64,000 nt of DNA from Streptomyces alfalfae (GTDB taxonomy: Bacteria; Actinomycetota; Actinomycetes; Streptomycetales; Streptomycetaceae), in assembly GCF_004127445.1 (NCBI RefSeq), contig NZ_QEXM01000015.1, forward strand, positions 124,001 to 188,000, in the 5' to 3' direction. The position numbers and the translations under genes were made by a program. The notes below the pieces were generated by a model. It saw only the letters and a list, made by a program, of their open reading frames with translations, searched no databases and was not told where the DNA came from. Within the stretch, counting starts at the first letter, position 1. Every line of letters begins with the position of its first letter. Below are positions 19,218 to 28,039 of this stretch, in pieces.

Positions 19218-21035
19218 ATGTGCGGAATCGTCGGATACATCGGCAAGCGTGACGTCGCCCCGCTCCTCCTCGAAGGCCTGCAGCGCCTTGAGTACCGCGG
19301 CTACGACTCCGCGGGCATCGCCGTCACCGGCCCCAAGGCCTCCGGCCTGAAGACGGTGAAGGCCAAGGGCCGCGTGCGTGACCTGGAGGCCCGGGTCCCG
19401 TCCCGCTTCAAGGGCACGACCGGCATCGCCCACACCCGCTGGGCCACCCACGGCGCCCCCTCCGACGAGAACGCCCACCCTCACCTGTCCCAGGACGAGA
19501 AGGTCGCCGTCGTCCACAACGGCATCATCGACAACGCCTCCGAGCTGCGGGCCAAGCTGACCGCCGACGGCGTCGAGTTCCTCTCCGAGACCGACACCGA
19601 GGTCCTCACCCACCTCATCGCCCGCTCCCAGGCGGACACCCTCGAGGAGAAAGTGCGCGAGGCGCTGCGCCACATCGAGGGCACGTACGGCATCGCCGTC
19701 CTGCACGCCGACTTCAACGACCGCATCGTCGTCGCGCGCAACGGCTCCCCGGTCGTCCTCGGCATCGGCGAGAAGGAGATGTTCGTCGCCTCCGACGTCG
19801 CCGCGCTCGTCTCCCACACCCGCCAGGTCGTCACCCTCGACGACGGCGAGATGGCCACCATCAAGGCCGACGACTACCGCACGTACACCACCGAGGGCTC
19901 GCGCACGACCGCCTCGCCGACCACCGTGGAGTGGGAGGCCGAGTCGTACGACATGGGCGGCCACGACACGTACATGCACAAGGAGATCTTCGAGCAGCCC
20001 GACGCGGTCGACCGCGTGCTGCGCGGCCGCATCGACGACCGCTTCTCCACCGTGCACCTCGGCGGCCTCAACCTCGACGCGCACGACGCCCGCAAGGTGC
20101 GCCGCGTCAAGATCCTCGGCTGCGGCACCTCGTACCACGCGGGCATGATCGGCGCCCAGATGATCGAGGAGCTGGCCCGCATCCCCGCCGACGCGGAGCC
20201 GGCGAGCGAGTTCCGCTACCGCAACGCGGTCGTGGACCCCGACACCCTCTACGTCGCCGTCTCGCAGTCCGGCGAGACCTACGACGTCCTCGCCGCCGTC
20301 CAGGAGCTGAAGCGCAAGGGCGCCCGCGTCCTCGGCGTGGTCAACGTCGTCGGCTCCGCCATCGCCCGCGAGGCGGACGCGGGCGTGTACGTCCACGCGG
20401 GCCCGGAGGTCTGCGTCGTCTCCACCAAGTGCTTCACCAACACGACCGTCGCCTTCGCCCTGCTCGCCCTGCACCTGGGCCGCATCCGCGACCTCTCGGC
20501 CGCCGACGGCAAGCGGATCATCGAGGGCCTGCGCATGCTGCCGGGACAGATCGCGGAGATCCTCAAGCGCGAGGACGAGATCAAGAAGATCGCCAAGAGC
20601 TACGCCGACGCCCGCTCGATGCTCTTCATCGGTCGTGTGCGCGGCTACCCCGTGGCCCGCGAGGCCTCCCTCAAGCTCAAGGAGGTCTCCTACATCCACG
20701 CCGAGGCCTACCCCGCCTCGGAGCTGAAGCACGGCCCGCTCGCGCTCATCGAGCCCGCGCTGCCCACCGTCGCGATCGTCCCCGACGACGACCTCCTGGA
20801 GAAGAACCGCGCCGCGCTGGAGGAGATCAAGGCCCGCAGCGGCAAGATCCTCGCGGTCGCGCACCAGGAGCAGGAGAAGGCCGACGAGACCATCGTCGTG
20901 CCGAAGAACGAGAACGAGCTGGACCCGATCCTGATGGGCATCCCGCTGCAACTCCTCGCCTACCACACGGCGTTGGCGCTCGGCCGGGACATCGACAAGC
21001 CGCGCAACCTGGCGAAGTCCGTCACCGTGGAGTAG
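19218..21035 (+). CDS. glmS: Glutamine-fructose-6-phosphate aminotransferase
   Basis: A 605-residue enzyme that makes glucosamine-6-phosphate for cell-wall and amino-sugar synthesis. It starts MCGIVGYIG, which exposes the catalytic Cys1 of the class II glutamine amidotransferase domain. It contains HTRWATHGAPSDENAHP, then two SIS sugar-isomerase domains (ILGCGTSYHAG, SQSGETYDVLAA, VSTKCFTNTTVAFALLALH) and the C-terminal DKPRNLAKSVTVE. Length and motifs are complete. Streptomyces often have two glmS copies, and this is the one linked to adpA. Confidence 0.95.
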   Translation: MCGIVGYIGKRDVAPLLLEGLQRLEYRGYDSAGIAVTGPKASGLKTVKAKGRVRDLEARVPSRFKGTTGIAHTRWATHGAPSDENAHPHLSQDEKVAVVHNGIIDNASELRAKLTADGVEFLSETDTEVLTHLIARSQADTLEEKVREALRHIEGTYGIAVLHADFNDRIVVARNGSPVVLGIGEKEMFVASDVAALVSHTRQVVTLDDGEMATIKADDYRTYTTEGSRTTASPTTVEWEAESYDMGGHDTYMHKEIFEQPDAVDRVLRGRIDDRFSTVHLGGLNLDAHDARKVRRVKILGCGTSYHAGMIGAQMIEELARIPADAEPASEFRYRNAVVDPDTLYVAVSQSGETYDVLAAVQELKRKGARVLGVVNVVGSAIAREADAGVYVHAGPEVCVVSTKCFTNTTVAFALLALHLGRIRDLSAADGKRIIEGLRMLPGQIAEILKREDEIKKIAKSYADARSMLFIGRVRGYPVAREASLKLKEVSYIHAEAYPASELKHGPLALIEPALPTVAIVPDDDLLEKNRAALEEIKARSGKILAVAHQEQEKADETIVVPKNENELDPILMGIPLQLLAYHTALALGRDIDKPRNLAKSVTVE

Positions 21036-21054
21036 TCGGGCCCGTGAACGAATG

Positions 21055-21095
21055 AACGGCTCCCCGCGCGTGCCACCAGCACGCGGGGAGCCGTT
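21055..21095 (+). terminator. Terminator after glmS
   Basis: AACGGCTCCCCGCG (21055-21068) pairs with CGCGGGGAGCCGTT (21082-21095), a perfect 14-bp stem 20 bases after the glmS stop. Confidence 0.85.
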
Positions 21096-21101
21096 CCTCA
21101 A

Positions 21102-21129
21102 GGGTCGGGGTCGCCCATTACCCCGACCC
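21102..21129. terminator. Second hairpin after glmS
   Basis: GGGTCGGGGT pairs with ACCCCGACCC around an 8-base loop. It may back up the first terminator or end the convergent stress-protein transcript. The remaining intergenic bases to 21279 show no gene. Confidence 0.6.
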
Positions 21130-21279
21130 GCGCCCGCATCGACCGGTAGCCGTCACCCCCGGCCGGCAGGGCGGTGTGCCGGCGACCTTTATGTACCCTT
21201 CACGGGCGCGCCCAGCACCTCTACGCGCAAGTAGATTTATCTGCCCTGAAGCAGCCTGTCCCCCGCCGGCGGCCCGCCG

Positions 21280-21804
21280 CTACGGGATGACGATGACCGG
21301 CCGCTGCGCGCGCCGCGCGAGACGGCCCGCGACGGAGCCGAAGATGCGCCCGACGACACCGTGCGTGGAGCCGACGACGATCGCGTCCGCGCTGTACTCG
21401 TGGCCGACCTCTTCCAGCTCGTGGCAGATGTCGCCGCCGCGCTCGACGAGGATCCACGGCACCTCGGCGAGGTAGTCCGCGCAGGCCAGTTCGAGACCGA
21501 GCACTTCGGTGCGGTGGTCGGGCACGTCCACGAAGACCGGGGGCTCGCACCCCGCCCACACCGTGGTGGGCAGCCGGTTGGCGACGTGGACGATGATCAG
21601 ACCCGAGCCCGAGCGGTGGGCCATCCCGATCGCGTAGGCGAGGGCCCGCTCACTGGAGGTCGAGCCGTCGAAGCCGACGACGACACCGTGCCGGAAGGCG
21701 GGATCGCAGGAGTGACGTGGTTCTTCCGCCGCCTGGGGGGTCGCTGTGGGATCGGCGACCTGCCGCTTGCGGTCCGCGGGTTCGGGGAATTCGTGACCGG
21801 CCAT
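21280..21804 (-). CDS. Universal stress protein (UspA family)
   Basis: A 174-residue single-domain Usp with a variable N-terminal extension of about 38 residues. The core begins GVVVGFDGSTSSERALAYAI. The ATP-binding motif is complete in GSTHGVVGRIFGSVAGRLAR (G-x2-G-x9-G-S). The protein is expected to be a cytoplasmic nucleotide-binding stress protein. No clear Shine-Dalgarno sequence precedes ATG 21804. Confidence 0.88.
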   Translation of the reverse strand: MAGHEFPEPADRKRQVADPTATPQAAEEPRHSCDPAFRHGVVVGFDGSTSSERALAYAIGMAHRSGSGLIIVHVANRLPTTVWAGCEPPVFVDVPDHRTEVLGLELACADYLAEVPWILVERGGDICHELEEVGHEYSADAIVVGSTHGVVGRIFGSVAGRLARRAQRPVIVIP

Positions 21805-22161
21805 GGGTGTCTCGGCGAAGGAGTCCTCTGTGGGAGGGTCGGCTTTTCGGTTGGCGCGTGAGGATCAAGGACTGGAAGGTAGTCCGGGAATCATCTTCCC
21901 AAGCCCATACCCCCAAGGGTACGGCGACACTCCTTTCCTGCCCAGAGCCTGCGAAGGGCCTGCCAGGACCCCCGCCGGGCCGTGCACAGGGCCTCCCCGG
22001 CGTTCACCGGAGCATGCATGAGCCTCGCCCGTATGGCAATGGTTGCTGCCTCGTACAGGCGGTTTGCCCACCCGTCCGGCGTCCGCCGGATGGCTCGCCA
22101 GTGACCGCCCGCCCGGCCGCGCGTTGTACCCCTGTCCCGCCACCGCCACAGGGAGCACGCC
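21805..22161. other. Intergenic region, no gene seen
   Basis: These 357 bases separate the divergent stress-protein and small membrane-protein genes. Frames crossing it have poor Streptomyces-like codon use. A small hairpin (TACCCCCAAGGGTA) occurs near 21907. Promoters for both flanking genes are expected, but none is clear. Confidence 0.5.
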
Positions 22162-22551
22162 GTGCCCGGATCATCGACCGCGTCCCCACTCCCCTCCCGC
22201 GCGCCGTCTTCACCCGAGCAAGCCCCGGCGCGCGGAACGCGCGCCCGGCGGCCACGCGACGCGCCGCATCAGGAGTCGGCGAGCGAGGTGGTCCGCTGGG
22301 CCGCGTTCAGCTGCGTCCTGGTTCCCGTCGTCCTCGTGGGGTACGGGATCTCGCTGGCGGGGGCGGGCGGCGCCGCGCTCGGTCTCGCGGCCGTCACCGG
22401 AGTCTGCCGGGTGCTGCTCAGGCAGTCCGAGCGGTGCGCCGCGCGACTGCTTGCAGAACAGAACACCGCACACCGCGGACGGCACGGCAGGACGGCTTCA
22501 GGAGCGCACCGGGGCATGCGTCACGGCATCGGCCACCCCCCGGTCGACTGA
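22162..22551 (+). CDS. Small membrane protein
   Basis: A 129-residue protein with a Pro/Ser/Arg-rich N-terminus. Two adjacent hydrophobic segments follow (about residues 44-80; AFSCVLVPVVLVGYGISLAG and GAALGLAAVTGVCRVLL), then a basic, His-rich tail. The GTG start follows GGGAG. It lies upstream of adpA as in other Streptomyces. The function is unknown. Confidence 0.65.
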   Translation: MPGSSTASPLPSRAPSSPEQAPARGTRARRPRDAPHQESASEVVRWAAFSCVLVPVVLVGYGISLAGAGGAALGLAAVTGVCRVLLRQSERCAARLLAEQNTAHRGRHGRTASGAHRGMRHGIGHPPVD

Positions 22552-22947
22552 CGTATTCGCACACACGATCCCGTAGCTTTTCAGCCAACTTCCGGGGGCT
22601 CAGCATTTCTTGCGGGAAGGGGCCTCCAACCCCCGGTTGACCAGGGCTGAAAGGCCCTCCGAACGCTTGCGCACCCTACGGGGACCGGCCATGGAGCGAA
22701 GGCGTACTTCCCAGCGCGGCCCCCGAGTGCAACGCTTCGTGATCGAATGCTTCACGCCAAGTTGCCATGTCGACATTCCGCCGGGTGCTGAACTGGTCAC
22801 CCCGGCGGCACGGGACACAGTAGATTCGATCTTGACTGTATTACGGCGGGGGACTGGTGGAGGACCGAGGGGAAACGTGCAGCAGCGACAGGCCAAGCAA
22901 GCACGTCAAGAACAGGGAGCCGCGACGACCGAGGGGGGTTTAGCAGC
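22552..22947 (+). promoter_or_regulatory. Long adpA upstream region
   Basis: This 396-base region precedes adpA and holds no convincing gene. adpA genes typically have such a long untranslated leader with several protein-binding sites. A TTGACT at about 22831 and AT-richer stretches (22815-22845) are possible promoter elements, but spacing is not decisive. The ribosome site GAGGGGGG lies just before the start. Confidence 0.5.
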
Positions 22948-24180
22948 ATGAGTCACGACTCCACTGCCGCGCCGGAGACCACGGCTCGGAAGCTGTCCGG
23001 GCGTCGCCGCCGGGAGATCGTAGCGGTGCTGCTCTTCAGCGGTGGACCCATCTTCGAGAGTTCCATACCGCTCTCCGTATTCGGCATCGACCGGCAGGAC
23101 GCAGGCGTGCCCCGCTACCGGCTGCTCGTGTGCGCCGGCGAGGAGGGACCGCTGCGGACCACCGGCGGGCTCGAACTCACCGCGCCGCACGGCCTGGAGG
23201 CGATCGGCCGGGCGGGCACCGTCGTCGTGCCGGCCTGGCGGTCGATCACGTCGCCGCCACCGCCGGAGGCACTCGACGCGCTGCGCCGCGCGCACGAGGA
23301 GGGCGCCCGCATCGTCGGGCTCTGCACCGGCGCGTTCGTGCTCGCCGCCGCGGGGCTGCTCGACGGCCGCCCGGCGACCACCCACTGGATGTACGCGCCG
23401 ACGCTCGCCAAGCGCTACCCGTCCGTGCACGTGGACCCGCGCGAACTGTTCGTCGACGACGGGGACGTCCTGACGAGCGCCGGCACCGCGGCCGGAATCG
23501 ATCTCTGTCTGCACATCGTGCGCACGGACCACGGCAACGAGGCGGCGGGCGCGCTCGCCCGCAGGCTCGTGGTGCCGCCGCGCAGGGCCGGCGGTCAGGA
23601 GCGCTATCTCGACAGGTCTTTACCCGAGGAGATCGGCGCCGACCCGCTGGCCGAAGTCGTCGCCTGGGCCCTGGAGCACCTCCACGAGCAGTTCGACGTG
23701 GAGACGCTGGCCGCGCGCGCGTACATGAGCAGGCGCACCTTCGACCGCAGGTTCCGCTCGCTCACCGGGAGCGCTCCCCTGCAGTGGCTGATCACCCAGC
23801 GGGTGCTCCAGGCCCAGCGGCTCCTGGAGACCTCCGACTACTCCGTCGACGAGGTCGCGGGCCGCTGCGGCTTCCGCTCGCCGGTGGCGCTGCGGGGCCA
23901 CTTCCGGCGCCAGCTGGGCTCGTCTCCCGCCGCCTACCGGGCCGCCTACCGGGCCCGCAGGCCGCAGGGCGAGCGGGCGCTGGAGGCCGCCGCGACCGCG
24001 GCCGCCCAGGCCGTGCCGACGCTGGTCGAGGCGGGCCCCGTGCCCTCCCAGACCCGGCGCACGGCCGCCGCGAGCGCGCTCGGCCCCTCGGCCTCGGTGC
24101 CCACCGAGACCGGCAAGCCGAACGCGGACGTCTACGCCGCCGGTCGTGCGCCACTGCCCGGCCAGAGGAGTGCGCCGTAG
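22948..24180 (+). CDS. adpA: AdpA, global developmental regulator
   Basis: A 410-residue pleiotropic activator of morphological differentiation and secondary metabolism. Residues about 25-205 form a DJ-1/PfpI-like dimerisation domain ([40 protein letters not shown]). Residues about 235-340 form an AraC-type double HTH ([40 protein letters not shown]). The Leu225 codon at 23620-23622 is TTA, the codon read only by the bldA tRNA. It sits in the interdomain linker as in other AdpA proteins, so translation should depend on bldA. The low-complexity C-terminal tail is typical. Confidence 0.96.
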   Translation: MSHDSTAAPETTARKLSGRRRREIVAVLLFSGGPIFESSIPLSVFGIDRQDAGVPRYRLLVCAGEEGPLRTTGGLELTAPHGLEAIGRAGTVVVPAWRSITSPPPPEALDALRRAHEEGARIVGLCTGAFVLAAAGLLDGRPATTHWMYAPTLAKRYPSVHVDPRELFVDDGDVLTSAGTAAGIDLCLHIVRTDHGNEAAGALARRLVVPPRRAGGQERYLDRSLPEEIGADPLAEVVAWALEHLHEQFDVETLAARAYMSRRTFDRRFRSLTGSAPLQWLITQRVLQAQRLLETSDYSVDEVAGRCGFRSPVALRGHFRRQLGSSPAAYRAAYRARRPQGERALEAAATAAAQAVPTLVEAGPVPSQTRRTAAASALGPSASVPTETGKPNADVYAAGRAPLPGQRSAP

Positions 24181-24190
24181 GGTAAGACGC

Positions 24191-24793
24191 ATGAACGATC
24201 GCATGGTGTGGATCGACTGCGAGATGACCGGGCTCTCGTTGACGGACGACGCACTTATCGAGGTGGCCGCACTGGTCACCGACTCGGAACTGAACGTGCT
24301 CGGCGAAGGGGTGGACATCGTGATCCGCCCGCCGGACGCGGCGCTGGAGACCATGCCCGAGGTGGTGCGCACCATGCACACCGCCTCGGGGCTCCTCGAC
24401 GAGCTGGCCGGCGGCACCACGCTGGCCGACGCCGAGGAGCAGGTCCTCACGTACGTACGTGAGCACGTCAAGGAGCCGCGGAAGGCTCCGCTGTGCGGAA
24501 ATTCGGTCGGCACCGACCGCGGCTTCCTCGCGCGGGACATGCGGACCCTGGAGGAGTACCTCCACTACCGCATCGTCGACGTCTCCTCCATCAAGGAGCT
24601 GGCCCGGCGCTGGTACCCCCGGGCGTACTTCAACAGCCCGGACAAGAACGGCAACCACCGGGCGCTCGCCGACATCCGCGAGTCCATCGCCGAGCTCCGC
24701 TACTACCGCGAGGCGGTCTTCGTCCCGCAGCCGGGACCGGACTCGGACACGGCGAAGTCGATCGCGGCGAAGCACGTCCTGTCCGCGGAGTAG
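24191..24793 (+). CDS. orn: Oligoribonuclease
   Basis: A 200-residue DEDDh 3'-5' exoribonuclease that degrades 2-5-nucleotide RNAs, including pGpG from c-di-GMP turnover. Visible motifs are WIDCEMTGL (Asp9, Glu11), [15 protein letters not shown] and the terminal [14 protein letters not shown] (His and Asp). ATG 24191 lies 10 bases after the adpA stop. The adpA-orn order is conserved in Streptomyces. A longer in-frame reading from 24146 overlaps adpA and is less likely. Confidence 0.94.
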   Translation: MNDRMVWIDCEMTGLSLTDDALIEVAALVTDSELNVLGEGVDIVIRPPDAALETMPEVVRTMHTASGLLDELAGGTTLADAEEQVLTYVREHVKEPRKAPLCGNSVGTDRGFLARDMRTLEEYLHYRIVDVSSIKELARRWYPRAYFNSPDKNGNHRALADIRESIAELRYYREAVFVPQPGPDSDTAKSIAAKHVLSAE

Positions 24794-24809
24794 CCTCCGC
24801 GCAAGCCCT

Positions 24810-24867
24810 GTGTACGGGGTCCGCGAAACGTGTGCGCGAGCACCCCTTCGGACCCTGTACACTTTTT
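24810..24867 (+). terminator. Terminator after orn
   Basis: GTGTACGGGGTCCG (24810-24823) pairs with CGGACCCTGTACAC (24849-24862) with one mismatch, followed by TTTTT. An inner CGCG/CGCG pair lies in the loop. It separates orn from the tRNA gene. Confidence 0.7.
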
Positions 24868-24903
24868 CTCGGCCGGTCGGAAGAGCGACAGAAGACCGGA
24901 CAT

Positions 24904-24977
24904 GGTGGGTGTAGCTCAGTTGGTAGAGCACCTGGTTGTGGTCCAGGTGGCCGCGGGTTCAAGTCCCGTCACTCACC
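24904..24977 (+). tRNA. tRNA-His (GTG)
   Basis: A full cloverleaf: acceptor GTGGGTG pairs with CACTCAC; D-loop AGTTGGTAGA; anticodon GTG at 24938-24940 in the loop TTGTGGT; T-arm GCGGG-TTCAAGT-CCCGT. Base 24904 (G) can be the extra G-1 of tRNA-His, opposite the discriminator C at 24977. CCA is not encoded. Its 3' half is the likely integration target of the adjoining prophage. Confidence 0.97.
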
Positions 24978-24980
24978 CTG
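24942..24980. other. Probable prophage attachment site (attL) in the tRNA 3' end
   Basis: A tyrosine integrase gene begins 110 bases after the tRNA, and all DNA from there to the window end is phage-like. Tyrosine integrases usually use the tRNA 3' half as the core, leaving an intact tRNA at one junction. The exact core can only be set by finding the second copy, which lies outside the window. Confidence 0.55.
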
Positions 24981-24987
24981 AATGATC

Positions 24988-25019
24988 AAGGCCCGACCTG
25001 CGAAAGCAGGCCGGGCCTT
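24988..25019 (+). terminator. Terminator after tRNA-His
   Basis: AAGGCCCGACCTGC pairs with GCAGGCCGGGCCTT around GAAA with one mismatch, then TCTTC. It can end the tRNA transcript and shield the integrase gene. Confidence 0.8.
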
Positions 25020-25087
25020 CTTCATGCCCGGAATCGTGGCCAAACCGTGGCCACACAACCCCTGCCGGACAGCCCTACCCTCCTCCC

Positions 25088-26386
25088 ATGGCGAGCATCA
25101 GGAAGCGCGAGAAGAAGGACGGCTCCGCGACCTACCAAGTCCGCTGGCTCCAAGGCGGGCGCGGGGGGTCCTGGGAAGACGAGAAGTTCGGTGACGAGGA
25201 CAGCGCCGACCAGTTCCGGAAGCTGGTCGAGGCACACGGCAACCAGTGGCCCCACGGCTGGGTCAAGGGCCGCGGCTTCGTCGAGCCGGAGACACACCCC
25301 GACGACCACCCCTTCGGCAGCTACGCCCACGCCTACGTGGACGCGCTCAACACGGTGGACGACCGGACCAAGCACGATTACAAGCGGGACATCGAGCGGC
25401 ACTTCCTCGGGGTCAAGCACACCGACGCCGCCGGCATCGAGCGGCGCCTCGGCGGCCTCGTGCATACCGCGGCCGACGGCGTCGAGCACCCGCCGACGAT
25501 CTGCAACATCACGCAGGCCGACGTGAACGAGTGGGTGCGCCGCCAGCGGCACGCCGTCACAGCCCCTGACGACCCCGAGAACGTCCTCCGGGCCAAGGCC
25601 AGCGCCAAGAGCGTCGCGAACCGGCATGGGCTGCTCTACTGCGTCTTCCAGGCCGCCGTCGAGGCCGAGCCGCCCTTGCGCGAGACGAACCCGTGCAAGA
25701 AGACGGGCCTGCCCCGCCAGGACGAGGGCAGCGACGAGGAGATGGTGTTCCTGGAGCACGAGGAGTACGCCCGCATCAGCATCGAGCTCCGGGCCTTCGA
25801 CCCCGACGCGGCCGACCTCGCCGACTTCCTCGTCGGCACCGGCATGCGGTGGGGCGAGGCGACCGCCCTGCAGACCCGTGACATCAACTGGACCACCGGG
25901 AAGGTCAACGTCCAGCGCGCCTGGAAGAGGCAGGACGACAACACCTTCGAGATCGGGCCGCCGAAGACGCGGAAGGCGCGGCGCCTGGTGAAGCTGAACG
26001 AGGACCAGCTGGCGATGCTGCGCCGCCACGTGGCCGGCCGGGGCCCGGAGGACTGGGTGTTCCGGGGCGGGCAGGGCAAGGCGTGGCGGCACAGCAACTT
26101 CTACCACCGCAAGTGGGAGCGCGCGCTGAACGAAGCGATCAAGAAGGGGCTCGGGAAGCGGCCGCGCATCCACGATCTCCGGCATACGCACGTGGCGTGG
26201 CTGATCGCGGACAACATCAACCCGGCGGCGATTCAGGCGCGGCTGGGGCATGAGTCGATCACGACGACGATCGACCGGTACGGGCATCTGCTGAACAACC
26301 TGGACGACGAGATCAGCGCCGCAGTCACCAACGCGATGCGTGTGGTTGCGCCTCGCGAAGGGCTGCGGCCTGTCCGTTCTGCGTGA
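25088..26386 (+). CDS. int: Tyrosine site-specific integrase
   Basis: A 432-residue phage integrase. An N-terminal arm-binding segment (MASIRKREKKDGSATYQVRW) is followed by a core-binding domain (about residues 75-205) and the catalytic domain. Catalytic residues visible are Arg254 in GMRWGEATAL, His362 and Arg365 in HDLRHTHVAW, His388 in LGHESITTTID and the nucleophile Tyr398 in DRYGHL. It reads away from tRNA-His, as expected for an element integrated there. It is full length and apparently intact. Confidence 0.95.
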   Translation: MASIRKREKKDGSATYQVRWLQGGRGGSWEDEKFGDEDSADQFRKLVEAHGNQWPHGWVKGRGFVEPETHPDDHPFGSYAHAYVDALNTVDDRTKHDYKRDIERHFLGVKHTDAAGIERRLGGLVHTAADGVEHPPTICNITQADVNEWVRRQRHAVTAPDDPENVLRAKASAKSVANRHGLLYCVFQAAVEAEPPLRETNPCKKTGLPRQDEGSDEEMVFLEHEEYARISIELRAFDPDAADLADFLVGTGMRWGEATALQTRDINWTTGKVNVQRAWKRQDDNTFEIGPPKTRKARRLVKLNEDQLAMLRRHVAGRGPEDWVFRGGQGKAWRHSNFYHRKWERALNEAIKKGLGKRPRIHDLRHTHVAWLIADNINPAAIQARLGHESITTTIDRYGHLLNNLDDEISAAVTNAMRVVAPREGLRPVRSA

Positions 26387-26875
26387 TCAGTGGCAGGGCT
26401 GGGGCCGTGTGCCCCAGTTCTGGCTCCACCGGCCGCTGCCGACGACGTGGATGAGGTAGGCGCGCATCTCTTCGAAGCACTGCTCCGTCATGGCGCCCTT
26501 GCGAACGAGCCAGACGAAACGTCCCTGCGATTCGTCTGGCCTCACAGCCGCCCCGTCGGGGAGGTCGTTACGCCATTCCATGTCGAAGACGGATTCGTTC
26601 GCGTGCTCCGACGCGGCTGGGCACTGCTGGGCGGATGGTTCCTCGCGCCAGTTCTGTTGCCAGCTGCCGCTCCGCACGATCGAGCGGATGTGCCTGACGA
26701 GCTCGGTGAGGCACTGCTCCGTCATGGCTCCCGTGGCTACGAGGTAGCCGAATTTGCCATTTCGTTCAGCAGGGAAGATGGCCCTGCCGTTGGGGAGTTC
26801 GGGTACGAACTCCATGTCGAACTCCGCTGCGGGTTTCACTTCCGCCTGCAGCTCCACGCCGCTGTCGTATGCCAC
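26387..26875 (-). CDS. Duplicated-domain phage protein of unknown function
   Basis: A 162-residue protein made of two copies of one module of about 58 residues (19-76 and 97-154). Each starts with FDME, has LPNGRA or LPDGAA, then GAMTEQC plus an amphipathic helix, and ends SGSWQQNW or SGRWSQNW. The linker and ends are unrelated. The GTG at 26875 follows AGGGGG. It is transcribed against the integrase and abuts its stop (no gap), so it is probably expressed from the lysogen with or beside the repressor. No known fold was recognised. Lysogenic accessory roles such as immunity or exclusion are possible but unproven. Confidence 0.7.
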   Translation of the reverse strand: MAYDSGVELQAEVKPAAEFDMEFVPELPNGRAIFPAERNGKFGYLVATGAMTEQCLTELVRHIRSIVRSGSWQQNWREEPSAQQCPAASEHANESVFDMEWRNDLPDGAAVRPDESQGRFVWLVRKGAMTEQCFEEMRAYLIHVVGSGRWSQNWGTRPQPCH

Positions 26876-27056
26876 TGACGTGCCCCCTTGCATGGCACAT
26901 CCACACCTCGACGCGGGCATGCGTCGAGGGCGCGGATGAATCGATCCGATCCGACACGCCCCCCAGGCGGATCACCGACTGTGCCATACCGATCAGGTTG
27001 TGACCAGAGGACTTCAAGAGGTAACTGATAGTGATATTCACCGGTGAGGTTGGGTA

Positions 27057-27527
27057 CTACCTCTGCGCCTCATCGCCGTCGCGACGCAGCATGATGTCTG
27101 CCATCTGGTCGAGCTTGTCGAGCTCTCGCTCGCTGAACTCCTCGATCCGTGCGATGAACAACCGGTGCTTGGCGCCGCCGCCCCACCGCTCCGACACGTA
27201 CCCGAAGAACTGCGCCGACGCCGCGCGCTGAAGCGCTACGAGCGGCACATCCAGGGCCGCCTGAAGCCCGCGGAGCTGCGCCTCCGTCGGAGGCTTCACG
27301 CCCCGGTTGTTGATGAGGTTGTCGAGGGTTCCGCGCTTGTACTGCGGGCCGGCGTCCGGGTTCTCCGGGTCGACGGTGGCATCGGCGATGGTGCGCACGC
27401 CCTTGCCGAGCTCCGCCATCCGGTCCCGGACGAGATCCGACAGGTCGGCTCGCTCGGCCTGTTCGACCGTCTCCTCCGCTGACATCTTCCTCGTCTCCGC
27501 GCGGGCGCTGTGGGGCGTGGTGTCCAC
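27057..27527 (-). CDS. Probable prophage repressor (HTH protein)
   Basis: A 156-residue protein with a helical N-terminal DNA-binding region (about residues 28-105). Segments are LSDLVRDRMAELGKGVRTIA, a recognition-like TLDNLINNRGVKPPTEAQLR and LQAALDVPLVALQ; the rest is a charged helical tail (FIARIEEFSERELDKLDQMA). It starts at GTG 27527 after CAGGAG. It is divergent from the HTH and excisionase-like genes and faces an intergenic region full of repeated GTCCAGG motifs, the standard layout of an immunity repressor. Confidence 0.75.
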   Translation of the reverse strand: MDTTPHSARAETRKMSAEETVEQAERADLSDLVRDRMAELGKGVRTIADATVDPENPDAGPQYKRGTLDNLINNRGVKPPTEAQLRGLQAALDVPLVALQRAASAQFFGYVSERWGGGAKHRLFIARIEEFSERELDKLDQMADIMLRRDGDEAQR

Positions 27528-27597
27528 GTGTCTCCTGTGTCGACTATGGCATATGCCCTGGTCAGCAGATGACTCCCACTGGGTCGACAGCCACAGT

Positions 27598-27741
27598 GTC
27601 CAGGTTCTTGGGCGCTAGACGCCACCCCGCGCGAGCACCTTGACCAAAAAACCACCGCACAGTCACGACCAAATATCTGGACACGGCGTCCAGGTTCTGC
27701 CATGCTCTTGCTGTCCAACTTTTTGGCCACAACGTCCAAGG
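27598..27741. promoter_or_regulatory. Lysis-lysogeny switch region with repeated operators
   Basis: In the 224-base divergent region the motif GTCCAGGTTCT occurs at 27598 and 27688, with relatives GTCCAACTTTTTGG at 27713 and GTCCAAGG at 27734. CTGGAC-ACGGC-GTCCAG at 27677-27693 forms a palindrome. AT-rich patches between them suit promoters in both directions. These are probably repressor and Cro operators. Confidence 0.6.
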
Positions 27742-27751
27742 AGGTGAACCA

Positions 27752-28039
27752 GTGGCGTCCGAACCCCGATACGAGCTCGTCCGCCCCGAGGTTCTCCGCG
27801 CTCTCATGGAACGCACAGCGACCGGAGCAAGCATCAGCGGTCGCGAACTCGCCGCCGTGGTCGGCGTCCCGTCGAGCACGATTAACGCGCTGCTCACCGG
27901 CGTCACTCAGTCACAGCCCGAGAGCATCGCCCGCGGCATCTGCGAGGCGATCGGCATCGACCTTCTGTGCCTCTGGGCCCCGCGCCGCCGTTCGGCCCGC
28001 ACCCCTCACGTCGAGCCCAAGCAACTGGTCGCCGCGTGA
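27752..28039 (+). CDS. Cro-like / XRE-type HTH protein
   Basis: A 95-residue protein with a single HTH domain: LRALMERTATGASISGRELA then AVVGVPSSTINALLTG and a third helix region with ARGICEAIGIDLLCLW. The GTG start follows a strong AAGGAGG. It is the first gene rightwards of the switch region and a likely Cro-type counterpart of the divergent repressor. Confidence 0.75.
   Translation: MASEPRYELVRPEVLRALMERTATGASISGRELAAVVGVPSSTINALLTGVTQSQPESIARGICEAIGIDLLCLWAPRRRSARTPHVEPKQLVAA

Noticed and set aside
22600..22951. Open frames on both strands in the adpA leader
   Set aside because: Poor codon use, no ribosome site and no recognisable motif; the region is a known type of long regulatory leader.
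25022..26287. Minus-strand open frame opposite the integrase
   Set aside because: The plus strand has a complete, motif-proven integrase; the opposite frame has no family pattern.
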